From Microbacterium forte (GTDB lineage Bacteria; Actinomycetota; Actinomycetes; Actinomycetales; Microbacteriaceae): DNA of 64,000 nucleotides. This document shows positions 50,973 to 59,113 of the stretch, in pieces. The DNA lies in assembly GCF_031885415.1 (NCBI RefSeq), contig NZ_CP116871.1, positions 1,302,001 through 1,366,000 of the forward strand. The letters are read 5' to 3'. The translations under genes and the position numbers were made by a program. Every line of letters begins with the position of its first letter. Position 1 is the first letter of the stretch. Below the pieces are notes generated by a model. That model was not told the DNA's origin and did not search any database. It was given only the letters and a program-made list of their open reading frames with translations.

Positions 50973-52727
50973 TCATCCGGTGCGGGTGAGGTGCTTCCGG
51001 GGCAGGTCAGCGGGGAGGCTGAGTTTCGGGGTGCGCCAGCGCTGGTCGGGGTCCCACCACGCCGGTCCGCGCACTTGCGGGAGGCCGTCGTTCATCCGGA
51101 TCTCCCATCCGGAGGTGCCGAGGGAGCGGTGGTGCCACCAGCACAACGGCACACCGTTATCGGTGTGCGTGGGGCCGCCCCTGGCGTGTTCGGTGACGTG
51201 GTGGATCTCGCACCATGAGGCGGGGACGTGGCATCCGGGGATCAGGCACTCTTTATCGCGGGCGATGATCGCCCGCCGTTGACGCACGGTGAAGATCCGA
51301 TCCGTGGTCGTGATCCCGATGATCCGCCCCTCGTCCATGAGCACGCGCTGAATCGCTCCGCTGCACGCGACCTGCGCCGCGACGGAGACGGGAACATGAG
51401 CACCGGATCCGGGGATCGTCGCCCACCCACCATTGCCGCGCGCCCCGGCCGCAGCACCGGCACCTCCGAAGGTAGCGCCTCTGAAGGCGGCACCTCCGAA
51501 GGCAGCACCGGTGGCAGCGCCTCCGAACACAGCACCGGTGGCCTGAGTGGCGTGGGTGGCGAGGTCGTTGGCGTCGACGGTGACGACGACGACCGGTGAT
51601 GCACCGCCGAGGGTGGGCATGTCCTTGTGCCGCGCCGCGATCCCGAGCGCTGCGGTCAGGGCGTCGTGGCGTTTCTGCGCCGCGGTGCGGTCATCGAGCA
51701 CAGACCGCGGGTCGGAGTTGAACGGATCGGTCTCCTCCGGATCGCGCCCCCTCTCGGCGTCAGCGTCGACGCCAGAACCGGCACCAGCACCAGCGCGCGA
51801 AGAGTCGGCGTCGCGAGAGTCGGGATCCCAAAACTCGGTATAGCGAGAGTCGGGATCGTGAGAGTCGGGATCGTGAGAGTCGGGACCGCGAGAGTCGGCG
51901 TCGGGAGAATCGGTGTCGGCACCGGGGGCCCCGGTCGGGGCGAAGAACACCCCGGGCATCGGCGGTCCGTCGCCCTTCGGGTTGAGGATCGCGTCCAGGA
52001 TGAGTTGCAACTGGGCGGCGGCATCCGGGGTCAGGTAGCCGCGGATCGCATGCATGCCATCTTTCACCCGGCCGATCGTGATCCCCCGACGACGCCGCGC
52101 ATCCTCGTCTTTCGGTTCCTCACCATCCGGATCGAACATCGACGCGAGATCCTCCGCCAGAGCCTTCAGATCCTGCACCGTCGGCGACGGACCCGCCGCA
52201 CCCTCATCAGAGTCCGGGTCGTCGCCGGGTTCCGTGTCGAGGCCGTGGCCGCGGGCGCACCCCGCCAATGCGACATCCGCCGCCAACCGCTGATCGACCG
52301 TGAGCCGATCCCACACCTTCTCGATCGGACCCGTCGCCGCCAGAAACCCCGCGACACCGACCACCCCGTCCAGCAGGGCGAGCCGCATCTCCGCCCACCG
52401 TGCCGGCATCCTCTCCCCCGCCAGACTCATCGGCCGCCGCACCAGATCGACCACCCTGTCGACCCGGGTCGCACCCCGCACATCCACACCCACCGTCCGC
52501 TGCAACAGCTCATTCAGCCCCCGGCAGCCCGCCGAATGCGGAAGGTCGCCCGGATCCCCCGTCGCGATCGTCTCCACGATCACCGCCTCGGCACGCCGGA
52601 ACGCCGCCCCCGCCCCCTGCAACACCGCAACCCGCTCCGCATCCGACAACCCCGCCAGAGCGTCGTCGGACAGCACCGCGTCGAGGTCGGCGACGACCCG
52701 ATCCAAAAGCTCCGCGGTGCTGTTCAT
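50973..52727 (-). CDS. DUF222/13E12-family HNH endonuclease-like protein
   Basis: The 584-residue protein has an N-terminal DUF222 domain (about 1-340, including 'ELLDRVVADLDAVLSDDALAGLSDAERVAVLQG') and a C-terminal HNH motif ('CLIPGCHVPASWCEIHHVTEHARGGPTHTDNGVPLCWWHHRSL'). Between them lie two low-complexity tracts: a DSxDP-type pentapeptide run (about 275-310) and a Gly/Ala/Phe run (about 395-425). The family is multicopy in actinobacteria and associated with REP13E12 elements. It could cut DNA, but function is unproven. Confidence 0.85.
   Translation of the reverse strand: MNSTAELLDRVVADLDAVLSDDALAGLSDAERVAVLQGAGAAFRRAEAVIVETIATGDPGDLPHSAGCRGLNELLQRTVGVDVRGATRVDRVVDLVRRPMSLAGERMPARWAEMRLALLDGVVGVAGFLAATGPIEKVWDRLTVDQRLAADVALAGCARGHGLDTEPGDDPDSDEGAAGPSPTVQDLKALAEDLASMFDPDGEEPKDEDARRRRGITIGRVKDGMHAIRGYLTPDAAAQLQLILDAILNPKGDGPPMPGVFFAPTGAPGADTDSPDADSRGPDSHDPDSHDPDSRYTEFWDPDSRDADSSRAGAGAGSGVDADAERGRDPEETDPFNSDPRSVLDDRTAAQKRHDALTAALGIAARHKDMPTLGGASPVVVVTVDANDLATHATQATGAVFGGAATGAAFGGAAFRGATFGGAGAAAGARGNGGWATIPGSGAHVPVSVAAQVACSGAIQRVLMDEGRIIGITTTDRIFTVRQRRAIIARDKECLIPGCHVPASWCEIHHVTEHARGGPTHTDNGVPLCWWHHRSLGTSGWEIRMNDGLPQVRGPAWWDPDQRWRTPKLSLPADLPRKHLTRTG
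51455..51545 (-). repeat. Coding Gly-Ala-Phe repeat in the DUF222/HNH gene
   Basis: Degenerate 15-bp units (for example GGCACCTCCGAAGGC) encode a run of FGGA/AFGGA-type motifs on the minus strand, with small residues alternating with Phe or Thr. Confidence 0.75.
51796..51916 (-). repeat. Coding 15-bp tandem repeat in the DUF222/HNH gene
   Basis: The plus strand shows repeats such as GAGAGTCGGGATCGT, degenerate at the edges, encoding the pentapeptide DSHDP/DSRDA on the minus strand. Unit length is a multiple of 3, so copy-number changes keep the frame. Confidence 0.85.
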
Positions 52728-52865
52728 ACCCCCCAGTCAACCGGGGACCACCGACATTCGAGACCCGCACAGTCCCGAATTTTTCCTAGGTCAGGAGGGA
52801 ATTCCAGTCTTCCGGGATGCTGCTCAACGACAGGGGGCGGCATAGCACCGCTCGCCCGACACAGG

Positions 52866-52975
52866 TCGGCACGCACAGCCGGCACGGTACGCACGGCCGG
52901 CACGACACGGCACGACACGGCACGACACGGCACGGCACGACACGACACTGCACGGCATTGCACGACGCCACATGG
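52866..52975. repeat. Pentanucleotide repeat 1 (CACGG/CACGA)
   Basis: The intergenic DNA upstream of the DUF222/HNH gene is made mostly of CACGA and CACGG units in a 5-bp register, with perfect CACGACACGG decamers at 52901-52930. No ORF is convincing. It is the first of two adjoining pentamer arrays. Confidence 0.85.
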
Positions 52976-52978
52976 AAC

Positions 52979-53116
52979 GGCCAACCCAACCCTGCCCTCC
53001 CCTGCCCTGCCCAGTCCAACCCAGTCCAACCCAACCCAACCCTGCCCGGCCCAACCCAACCCAACCCAACCCAACCCAACCCAACCCAGCCCAACCCAGC
53101 CCAACCCAGCCCAGCA
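52979..53116. repeat. Pentanucleotide repeat 2 (CCCAA/CCCAG), G-quadruplex potential on minus strand
   Basis: About 27 units of CCCAA, CCCAG or CCTGC. The minus strand reads (GGGTT)n with four and more GGG runs separated by TT, a classic quadruplex-forming pattern. The array starts 23 bp beyond the stop of the minus-strand SDR gene, so its transcript would carry the G-rich strand. The rest of the 411-bp gap 52728-53138 contains no gene that I can support. Confidence 0.85.
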
Positions 53117-53138
53117 CCGAACACCGAACAGATACTCC

Positions 53139-53954
53139 CTACATCCCCGCCCGATCGAACGCGATCGTCGGCACATCCACCACGTGGGATCCGCCGTCCG
53201 CCACGATCACGGCACCCGTGACGTACGACGACTCCCCCGACCCGAGGAACCGCACGACCGACGCGATCTCGGCGGGGCGAGCCGGTCGCTGCAGCGGCAC
53301 GTCCGCCGTCACGGTCGCATATGCCTCCTCGCGCGATCCGAGGCCCGCCTGCGTGGCGAACTCGTCCATCTCGTCGTCCGCCATCGGCGTCTGCACCCAC
53401 CCGGGGCACACCGCGTTCACGCGCACACCCCGTCGTCCGTAGTCGCGGGCGAGGGTCCGTGTCAGACCGATCAGAGCATGCTTGCCCACCGTGTATCCGG
53501 CCACAGACGGCCCAGCGAAGAGACCGGCGAGCGACGACACGATCACGATCTGCCCCTTCGCCTCGATCAGCGACGGCAATGCCTCCCGCGCCATGACGAA
53601 CGCCGTGGTGAGGTTGGCGCGGATCGCCGCATCCCAGCTGTCGTCGTCGGTGTCGGCGACGGGTGAGAACCCGTGTCCGCCGGCGTTCGCGACCAGAACG
53701 TCGAGCCGCCCGAACGTCGCGAGCACCTCAGCCACCGCAGCCTGCGCGGATGCCGTGTCGGCGGCGTCCGCGACGATCGGATGAGCGCCCACCGCATCCG
53801 CCACGGCGCGCAGCGGCTCAGGCCGCCGCCCGACCACGACGACGTGAGCGCCCTCTGCGGCATACCGTTCGGCGACCGCCGCGCCGATGCCGGTTCCGCC
53901 GCCGGTGATGACGACGACGTGCCCCGAGACCGTCGATCCGACTGCAATGCCCAT
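53139..53954 (-). CDS. SDR-family oxidoreductase 1
   Basis: The 271-residue protein has the classical SDR nucleotide motif TGGGTGIG (about 17-24), 'NAGG', the active-site 'VSSLAG...GYTVGKHALIGL' (Tyr-x3-Lys), and 'PGWVQTP'. It would oxidise an alcohol or reduce a ketone using NAD(P). A Gly-rich GGTGIG start and VVVGRR favour NADP or NAD equally. It is divergently or separately transcribed from the second SDR gene, 110 bp apart on the same strand. Its role in the neighbouring amine/alcohol pathway is inferred from position only. Confidence 0.9.
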   Translation of the reverse strand: MGIAVGSTVSGHVVVITGGGTGIGAAVAERYAAEGAHVVVVGRRPEPLRAVADAVGAHPIVADAADTASAQAAVAEVLATFGRLDVLVANAGGHGFSPVADTDDDSWDAAIRANLTTAFVMAREALPSLIEAKGQIVIVSSLAGLFAGPSVAGYTVGKHALIGLTRTLARDYGRRGVRVNAVCPGWVQTPMADDEMDEFATQAGLGSREEAYATVTADVPLQRPARPAEIASVVRFLGSGESSYVTGAVIVADGGSHVVDVPTIAFDRAGM

Positions 53955-53973
53955 GTCTGCTCCTGTTCCTGAT

Positions 53974-54048
53974 GCGCTCCCGCGCAGTTAACGCGCTCCC
54001 GCGCAGTTCACGCGCTCACGCGCAAGTCCACGCGCTCACGCACCATCC
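53974..54048. repeat. Four degenerate 19-20 bp direct repeats upstream of SDR 1
   Basis: Units beginning GCGCTCCCGCGCAGTTAAC, then GCGCTCCCGCGCAGTTCAC, then a diverged GCGCTCACGCGCAAGTCCAC and a truncated copy fill the gap between the two SDR genes. They are candidate binding sites for a regulator, or simply a tandem array. Confidence 0.75.
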
Positions 54049-54064
54049 GCTGCCCCCGAGGTCA

Positions 54065-54811
54065 TCAGGCGGGGAATCCTGATCGGGCCGAATACCCGAA
54101 GTCGCTGACGATCGTCGTGCCGTTGATCGCTCCACTGCGTCGTGACACGAGGTAGAGCACGTGAGAGGCGACGTCTTCGGGCGTCTGCACCGCGAACGAT
54201 GGATCGACGAACGCATCGGCGCCGAGGTCGCCCCGACTCATCGGCGTGTCGACGATCGACGGCGCCACCGTGTTCACTCTGATGCCGTCTCGGGCGAGAT
54301 CCACCGACAGCGACCGGCCCAATTGGACGAGCGCCGCTTTCGACGCGCAGTACGGCGCCATGCCCGGCGATGACACGAACGCGGAGTCGCTCGCGAGCAG
54401 CACGACGGATGCGGTGGCCGAAGCGCGCAGCGCGGGGAGCGCCTGCGCCAGCACGAGGAACGCGCCCGTGACGTTGACGGCGAACACCGTGTTCCACTCG
54501 AGCAGCGAGATCTCATCGATGGGCGACCCGACCGGGCCCGAGATCCCGGCGCAGCAGACGACAGCATCCAACCCACCGAGCTCTTCGACGGAGGTCGAGA
54601 CCGCATCCGCGACCTGTGCCTGGTCGGTGACATCAGCCACGCGCACCACGGCGTCATGGCATCCGCGTGCCGTCTCAGCGAGCGCAGCACCGTCGCGATC
54701 GAGCAGGGCCACACGCACCCCTTCCGCGGCGAGCGCGAGCGCCGTCGCACGCCCGATGCCGCTCGCTGCTCCCGTGATCAGCGCGGTCGTGCCGCTCAGC
54801 TGCAGGTCCAT
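54065..54811 (-). CDS. SDR-family oxidoreductase 2
   Basis: The 248-residue protein has TGAASGIG (about 14-21), 'CCAGISG', 'LASDSAFVSSPGMAPYCASKAALVQLGRSLS' (YxxxK in YCASK) and 'NTVAPSIVDTPM'. It is a classical short-chain dehydrogenase. The frame runs upstream to 54940, but the ATG at 54811 with a GGGGGAG Shine-Dalgarno gives a normal N-terminus. Substrate unknown; with SDR 1 it may handle alcohols or keto intermediates. The APC permease gene is divergent 245 bp away. Confidence 0.9.
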   Translation of the reverse strand: MDLQLSGTTALITGAASGIGRATALALAAEGVRVALLDRDGAALAETARGCHDAVVRVADVTDQAQVADAVSTSVEELGGLDAVVCCAGISGPVGSPIDEISLLEWNTVFAVNVTGAFLVLAQALPALRASATASVVLLASDSAFVSSPGMAPYCASKAALVQLGRSLSVDLARDGIRVNTVAPSIVDTPMSRGDLGADAFVDPSFAVQTPEDVASHVLYLVSRRSGAINGTTIVSDFGYSARSGFPA

Positions 54812-55056
54812 GATCTCCCCCGAGACTCCGCGGCAGCGCCGGGCGGCGCTCCTCAAGGACGGCGGTGTCATCACGGTCATCCTGCTCCGCCGTGCGCAAG
54901 CCGGGAACACGGCATGGACGGCTGTGCGCGCTGGCACCATCGTCCTTCGCTCAGGGTCAACCGCCGGACTCGCGGCGCGAGCAGACTCGCTCTATCGACG
55001 ATCCCCCTCATCCTCGATGCCGTTCGACACGGCCGTCACCCAGCAAAGGAGCCGAC

Positions 55057-56514
55057 GTGGCAGACCCGATATCTGCGTCCACGACGCAGCAGGACCACAC
55101 CTCTCTTCGACCCGGCGCGCTCGGCGTCGCCGGGATCGTCTTCCTCGTGCTCGCCGCCGTCGCACCGCTGACGGGCATCGTGGTCGTCGCCTCCCTGGCG
55201 ATCGCCCTCGGAAACGGTGGCGGCACACCGATGGCCTTCTTCCTGGTCGCCGCGATCCTGCTGCTGTTCGCCGTGGGATACGCGCAGATGTCGAAGCAGC
55301 TCGTGAACGCCGGCGGCTTCTATGCCTTCGTCGTGAAGGGTCTCGGCCGCACGGGCGGTCTCGTCGCGGGCCTCATCGCCACGCTCGGCTACAACTTCTT
55401 CGTGGTCGGCACGATCGGCACCAGCGGCTTCTTCATGCAGAACATCATCCGTGACCTCACGGGCCTCGACGTGCACTGGCTGATCTGGGGTCTGCTGTCG
55501 ATCGTCGTCTGCTTCGTGCTGGCGAGGGTCGGCGTCGACTTCAGCTCCAAGATCCTCGGGGTGTGCCTCGTGCTCGAGGTGCTGATGCTCGTGGTCTTCG
55601 ACGTCTCGGTGCTCGTGCAGACGGGATACGACGTGGCCGCCTTCAGCCCCGAAGCCGTGTTCTCGGGCTCCCTGCCGATCGGCCTGCTCCTGGCCGCGAC
55701 AGGCTTCCTCGGTTTCGAGGCGACCGCCCTGTTCAGCGAGGAGGCGAAGCAGCCGCTGCGCACCATCCCGCGCGCGACCTACACCTCGATCATCGCGATC
55801 GGCGTGATCCTGGGCGTCACCACGTGGGCCGTCGTGAGCGCGACCGGCGTCGCGCAGGCACAGACCACGGCTCTCGAGCACCTGCCGACGGGCGACCTCA
55901 TCTTCACCCTCTCGCAGCAGTACCTCGGCGGTCCGCTGACCACGGTGATGATGATCCTGCTGCTCGTCAGCCTGTTCGCGGCGATGCTCGCGTTCCACAA
56001 CTCCGCCACGCGCTACCTCTACTCCCTCGGGCGCGCGCGGATCCTTCCGCATGCACTGGCCCGCACGCGACGCAACGGCGCCCCGCAGATCGCGGGGATC
56101 GTGCAGGCCTCATTCGCCGCGATCGTGGCGATCATCTTCGCGATCGCCGGTGCCGACCCGATCCTCACCCTGGTGCCGGCGATGCTCGGCTTCGGCACCC
56201 TGAGCGTGTTGATCCTGCAGGGACTCGCAGCGATCTCGATCGTCGTGTACTTCCGTCGTTCCCGTGACCCGAGGTGGTGGAGCACGTTCATCGCTCCGGG
56301 CATCGGATTCCTCGGCATCGCCGCGATCTCGGTGCTCGCGATCGTGAACTTCAACATCGTCGCCGGATCCGAAGAGCTCGCCATCCGCCTCATGCCGCTG
56401 CTGCTCGTGGTGGCTCTCATCGGCGGGATCGCCTACGGCGCCTATCTGAAGCGCTCGAGGCCCGCCGTGTACGAGGGCCTCGCATCCGACCTCGAGCGAT
56501 TCAGCGACCGCTGA
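55057..56514 (+). CDS. APC-superfamily permease (amino acid/amine)
   Basis: The 485-residue protein has twelve hydrophobic helices and the APC signature regions 'LGVAGIVFLVLAAVAPLTGIVVV' in TM1 and 'FLGFEATALFSEEAKQPLRTIPRATYTSI' (TM6). It resembles ethanolamine/putrescine or amino-acid transporters, importing substrate by proton symport. The GTG at 55057 after AAAGGA is preferred to open frame further upstream, which overlaps the divergent promoter region. It precedes the second MoaF-like gene by 36 bp and probably heads that operon, so an amine substrate is likely. Confidence 0.88.
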   Translation: MADPISASTTQQDHTSLRPGALGVAGIVFLVLAAVAPLTGIVVVASLAIALGNGGGTPMAFFLVAAILLLFAVGYAQMSKQLVNAGGFYAFVVKGLGRTGGLVAGLIATLGYNFFVVGTIGTSGFFMQNIIRDLTGLDVHWLIWGLLSIVVCFVLARVGVDFSSKILGVCLVLEVLMLVVFDVSVLVQTGYDVAAFSPEAVFSGSLPIGLLLAATGFLGFEATALFSEEAKQPLRTIPRATYTSIIAIGVILGVTTWAVVSATGVAQAQTTALEHLPTGDLIFTLSQQYLGGPLTTVMMILLLVSLFAAMLAFHNSATRYLYSLGRARILPHALARTRRNGAPQIAGIVQASFAAIVAIIFAIAGADPILTLVPAMLGFGTLSVLILQGLAAISIVVYFRRSRDPRWWSTFIAPGIGFLGIAAISVLAIVNFNIVAGSEELAIRLMPLLLVVALIGGIAYGAYLKRSRPAVYEGLASDLERFSDR

Positions 56515-56550
56515 CGCTCACCCGACCCGCACCCCATCTCGAGGAGAGAC

Positions 56551-57390
56551 ATGACGACTCTGAACCCCGCCGACACGTCCACCTGGCTTCCGCTCGAGGG
56601 CCTCGCCCCCGGGTTCGACGCCAACAAGGCCCCGCACACGACCGCGCTGAGCGGTCGGGAGATCACGGTCGTGGATGCGCGCGGAACCCGCATCTCGCAC
56701 CGATTCGCCGACACCACGGTCACGTGGGACTACCGCCCCGGTGCCGAGGATTCGACAGCGCCGGCATCCGACACCGACGACTACGAGGCCTTCGAGGTCG
56801 ATGACGACCTGTACTTCGTGCAGTTCCACCACAGGTACCTGCCGAACGAGGCCGTGTCGCTCGTCGTCGACCTCCGCCACGGGCGCGCCCTCGCCGTCAT
56901 CTCGGTGATCCTGCCTGCGCCGGAACAGGGGCGCACCCGCGTGCAGCACGTGTTCGCGCCGAGCATCATCGAAGGCGCGACCGTGACGGGCGCCGAGCCC
57001 GCCCCGGCGACGACTCTCATCGGGCGGCGGGTCGAGTGGGTCTACAGCGAGGAGCACGCATACGAGCACGTCTACCTCTCGGAGCGCTGGTACTCGTGGC
57101 AGTGCCTCGCCGGCCCCGAACGAGGTCTCGCCGACACCGACGAGAACAGCGTCTGGGAGGTGCGCCCCGGCATCTACATCTTCGCGTGGCGCGAGAAGGT
57201 CATCCCGTGCGCGTCCGTCACGATCGCCGACCACCGCGATGTGAACGCGATCCGCTCGCACGGCGTGCTGTTCGGACTCGACGAGTCGGGCGAGGTGCCG
57301 ACGCACTTCACGTTCGGCGCGCACGGCAGGCTGCTCTCGACGACGCATCACGCAGAGGGTCTCGAACCCGCCCTGTTCGGAGCCGTCTGA
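56551..57390 (+). CDS. MoaF-like protein 2
   Basis: The 279-residue protein is paralogous to the one at 44223: it has the same bipartite layout and the near-identical block 'AYEHVYLSERWYSWQCLAG', and both end with a 'GVLFGLD'-type or 'GIFLGLN'-type turn. MoaF family members are linked to monoamine metabolism without a defined reaction. It sits between an APC permease and an amidohydrolase; the next gene starts 1 bp after its stop, so they are coupled. Confidence 0.8.
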   Translation: MTTLNPADTSTWLPLEGLAPGFDANKAPHTTALSGREITVVDARGTRISHRFADTTVTWDYRPGAEDSTAPASDTDDYEAFEVDDDLYFVQFHHRYLPNEAVSLVVDLRHGRALAVISVILPAPEQGRTRVQHVFAPSIIEGATVTGAEPAPATTLIGRRVEWVYSEEHAYEHVYLSERWYSWQCLAGPERGLADTDENSVWEVRPGIYIFAWREKVIPCASVTIADHRDVNAIRSHGVLFGLDESGEVPTHFTFGAHGRLLSTTHHAEGLEPALFGAV

Positions 57391-57391
57391 G

Positions 57392-59035
57392 ATGGTGTCG
57401 GCCGAACTGATCGTCACGGGCTCCGTGATCCGCACGGCGGATCGCCGGAAGCCGGTCGTCGAGGCGTTCGCCGTGCGCGACGGCCGGATCCTCGGCGTCG
57501 GGACCAGGGCCGAGATGCAGGCGCACCGCGGGCCGGGCACGCGGATGCTGGACGTCGGCGACGCCGCGGTCTACCCCGGTTTCGTCGATGTGCACAACCA
57601 TCACGCCATGGCCGGCCGCACAGAGCTGTTCGAGCTCTCGCTGCCGCCGTCGCTCGCTCTCGACGACGTCCTCGACCTCGTGCGCGACAAGGCGCAGACG
57701 CTGCCGCCTGACGCGTGGATCGTGGGCGGCCCGGTGTCGACCACGCTGCTGCCGACCCTCGCCAACACTGCGACCAGGCAACGTCTCGATGAGGCGGCCG
57801 GAGGGCGACCGGTGGTGCTGGTCGAGGACTCGAGGCACAACAGGTGGGCGAGCACCCGGGCACTCCAGCTCGCCGGCATCACCGCCGACGGCATCCCCTC
57901 CGCCGGCGTCACCCTGCTCGATCCCGAGGACGGAACACCGACCGGGGTGCTGCTCGAGGCCGCGGGCATCCCGGTGCAGGAGGCCTACGACCGCAGTGGC
58001 GGGCTGACGGCCGAGCAGCACATCGCGGCGTCGCGCCGCGGCGTCGAGATCCTCAACTCCTTCGGCATCACGACGTTCCAGGATGCCGGGGTGTCGACAG
58101 ACATCCTCGCCGCGCTCGCGGCACTCGACCGGTCTCAGGAGCTCAGCGCCTGGGTCGTGTCGTCGCTGCTGATCAACGACGAGATCTTCGGGTTCGATCC
58201 GATCGGCGCGGCGCTCATCGACCTCGGCGAGCAGTACCGGACTCCGCACCATCGACCGGACTTCGTGAAGATCTTCCTCGACGGGGTGCCTCCCGCGCGA
58301 ACGGCGTCGTTCCTCGAGCCGTACGTGGCGGATGCCGTGCACGGCGCCCACTTCCACGGCGAGACGACGATGGACTTCGACGAGCTGCACACATGGCTGC
58401 GCTCGGTCGCGGAGCGCGGACTCGGCGCCAAGGTGCATTGCACGGGTGACGGGTCGGCACGTCTCGTGCTGGACGTCGCCGCACGCATCCGCGCCGACGG
58501 CTTCACCACCCCGATCCAGATCGCGCACGGCCAGTTCCTCGCCTCGGACGACATCCCCCGGTTGCGAGCCCTCGATGTATCGGCCGACATCTCGCCGTTC
58601 ATCTGGTTCCCCGGTGTGATCCCCCAGGCGCTGGCCGAGGTGCTCGGTGATCGAGCCGAGCATTCGCAGCCCAACCGCGCCCTGATCGATGCAGGAGCGC
58701 TGGTCGCCGGCGGTTCCGACTGGCCGGTGAGCGAGTCTCCGAACACGCTCGAAGGACTGCAGGGACTCGTGACGCGCGCCGACCCCCTCGGTCGCGCACC
58801 CGGCGTCCTCTGGCCCGAGCAGGCGATCACCGCCGAAGAAGCGCTGGAGGTCTTCACGATCAACGCCGCGACCGCGATGGGTCTCGGATCGGAGACCGGG
58901 TCGCTCGTGCCGGGCAAGTCGGCGGACTTCGTCGTGCTGGCCCGTGATGCGATCGCCGGCCCCGCCGACGAGATCGTGCACACCCCGGTGCGCTCGACGT
59001 GGTTCGCCGGTCGCGAGGTCTACACCGCGGGCTGA
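57392..59035 (+). CDS. YtcJ-type amidohydrolase (amidohydro_3)
   Basis: The 547-residue enzyme has the metal-binding start 'YPGFVDVHNHHAMAGR' (HxH-like), the carbamylated-Lys-region 'DFVKIFLDGVPPARTASFLEPYV', 'VHCTGDGSARLVLDVA', 'QIAHGQFL' and the catalytic Asp in 'GSDWPVSESPNTLEGLQGLVTR'. It is a zinc-type amidohydrolase of the N-substituted formamide deformylase/YtcJ group, probably hydrolysing an amide of an imported amine. Coupled to MoaF 2. A strong terminator follows. Confidence 0.9.
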   Translation: MVSAELIVTGSVIRTADRRKPVVEAFAVRDGRILGVGTRAEMQAHRGPGTRMLDVGDAAVYPGFVDVHNHHAMAGRTELFELSLPPSLALDDVLDLVRDKAQTLPPDAWIVGGPVSTTLLPTLANTATRQRLDEAAGGRPVVLVEDSRHNRWASTRALQLAGITADGIPSAGVTLLDPEDGTPTGVLLEAAGIPVQEAYDRSGGLTAEQHIAASRRGVEILNSFGITTFQDAGVSTDILAALAALDRSQELSAWVVSSLLINDEIFGFDPIGAALIDLGEQYRTPHHRPDFVKIFLDGVPPARTASFLEPYVADAVHGAHFHGETTMDFDELHTWLRSVAERGLGAKVHCTGDGSARLVLDVAARIRADGFTTPIQIAHGQFLASDDIPRLRALDVSADISPFIWFPGVIPQALAEVLGDRAEHSQPNRALIDAGALVAGGSDWPVSESPNTLEGLQGLVTRADPLGRAPGVLWPEQAITAEEALEVFTINAATAMGLGSETGSLVPGKSADFVVLARDAIAGPADEIVHTPVRSTWFAGREVYTAG

Positions 59036-59064
59036 CAGACACGCACGCCCGACGAGACGCCGAA

Positions 59065-59093
59065 GCCCCCTCCTGCACTTCGCAGGAGGGGGC
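59065..59093. terminator. Strong bidirectional terminator
   Basis: GCCCCCTCCTGC and GCAGGAGGGGGC form a perfect 12-bp stem around ACTTC, extended by GAA/TTC-like flanks. It lies between the convergent amidohydrolase and GMC oxidoreductase genes. Confidence 0.9.
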
Positions 59094-59113
59094 TCTTCGC
59101 GCGTGCACCCCCG

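Noticed and set aside
50973..52727. DUF222/HNH protein as evidence of a complete mobile element
   Set aside because: The family is associated with REP13E12 elements, but no terminal repeats or integrase were found around this copy.
52979..53116. Pentamer array as a transposon end or CRISPR
   Set aside because: No inverted ends, target duplication or spacers are visible; it is simple-sequence DNA.
51627..53666. 679-codon plus-strand frame covering the DUF222/HNH gene and repeats
   Set aside because: It is a shadow of the minus-strand DUF222/HNH gene and pentamer repeats, composed of Arg/Pro/Thr-rich low-complexity sequence.
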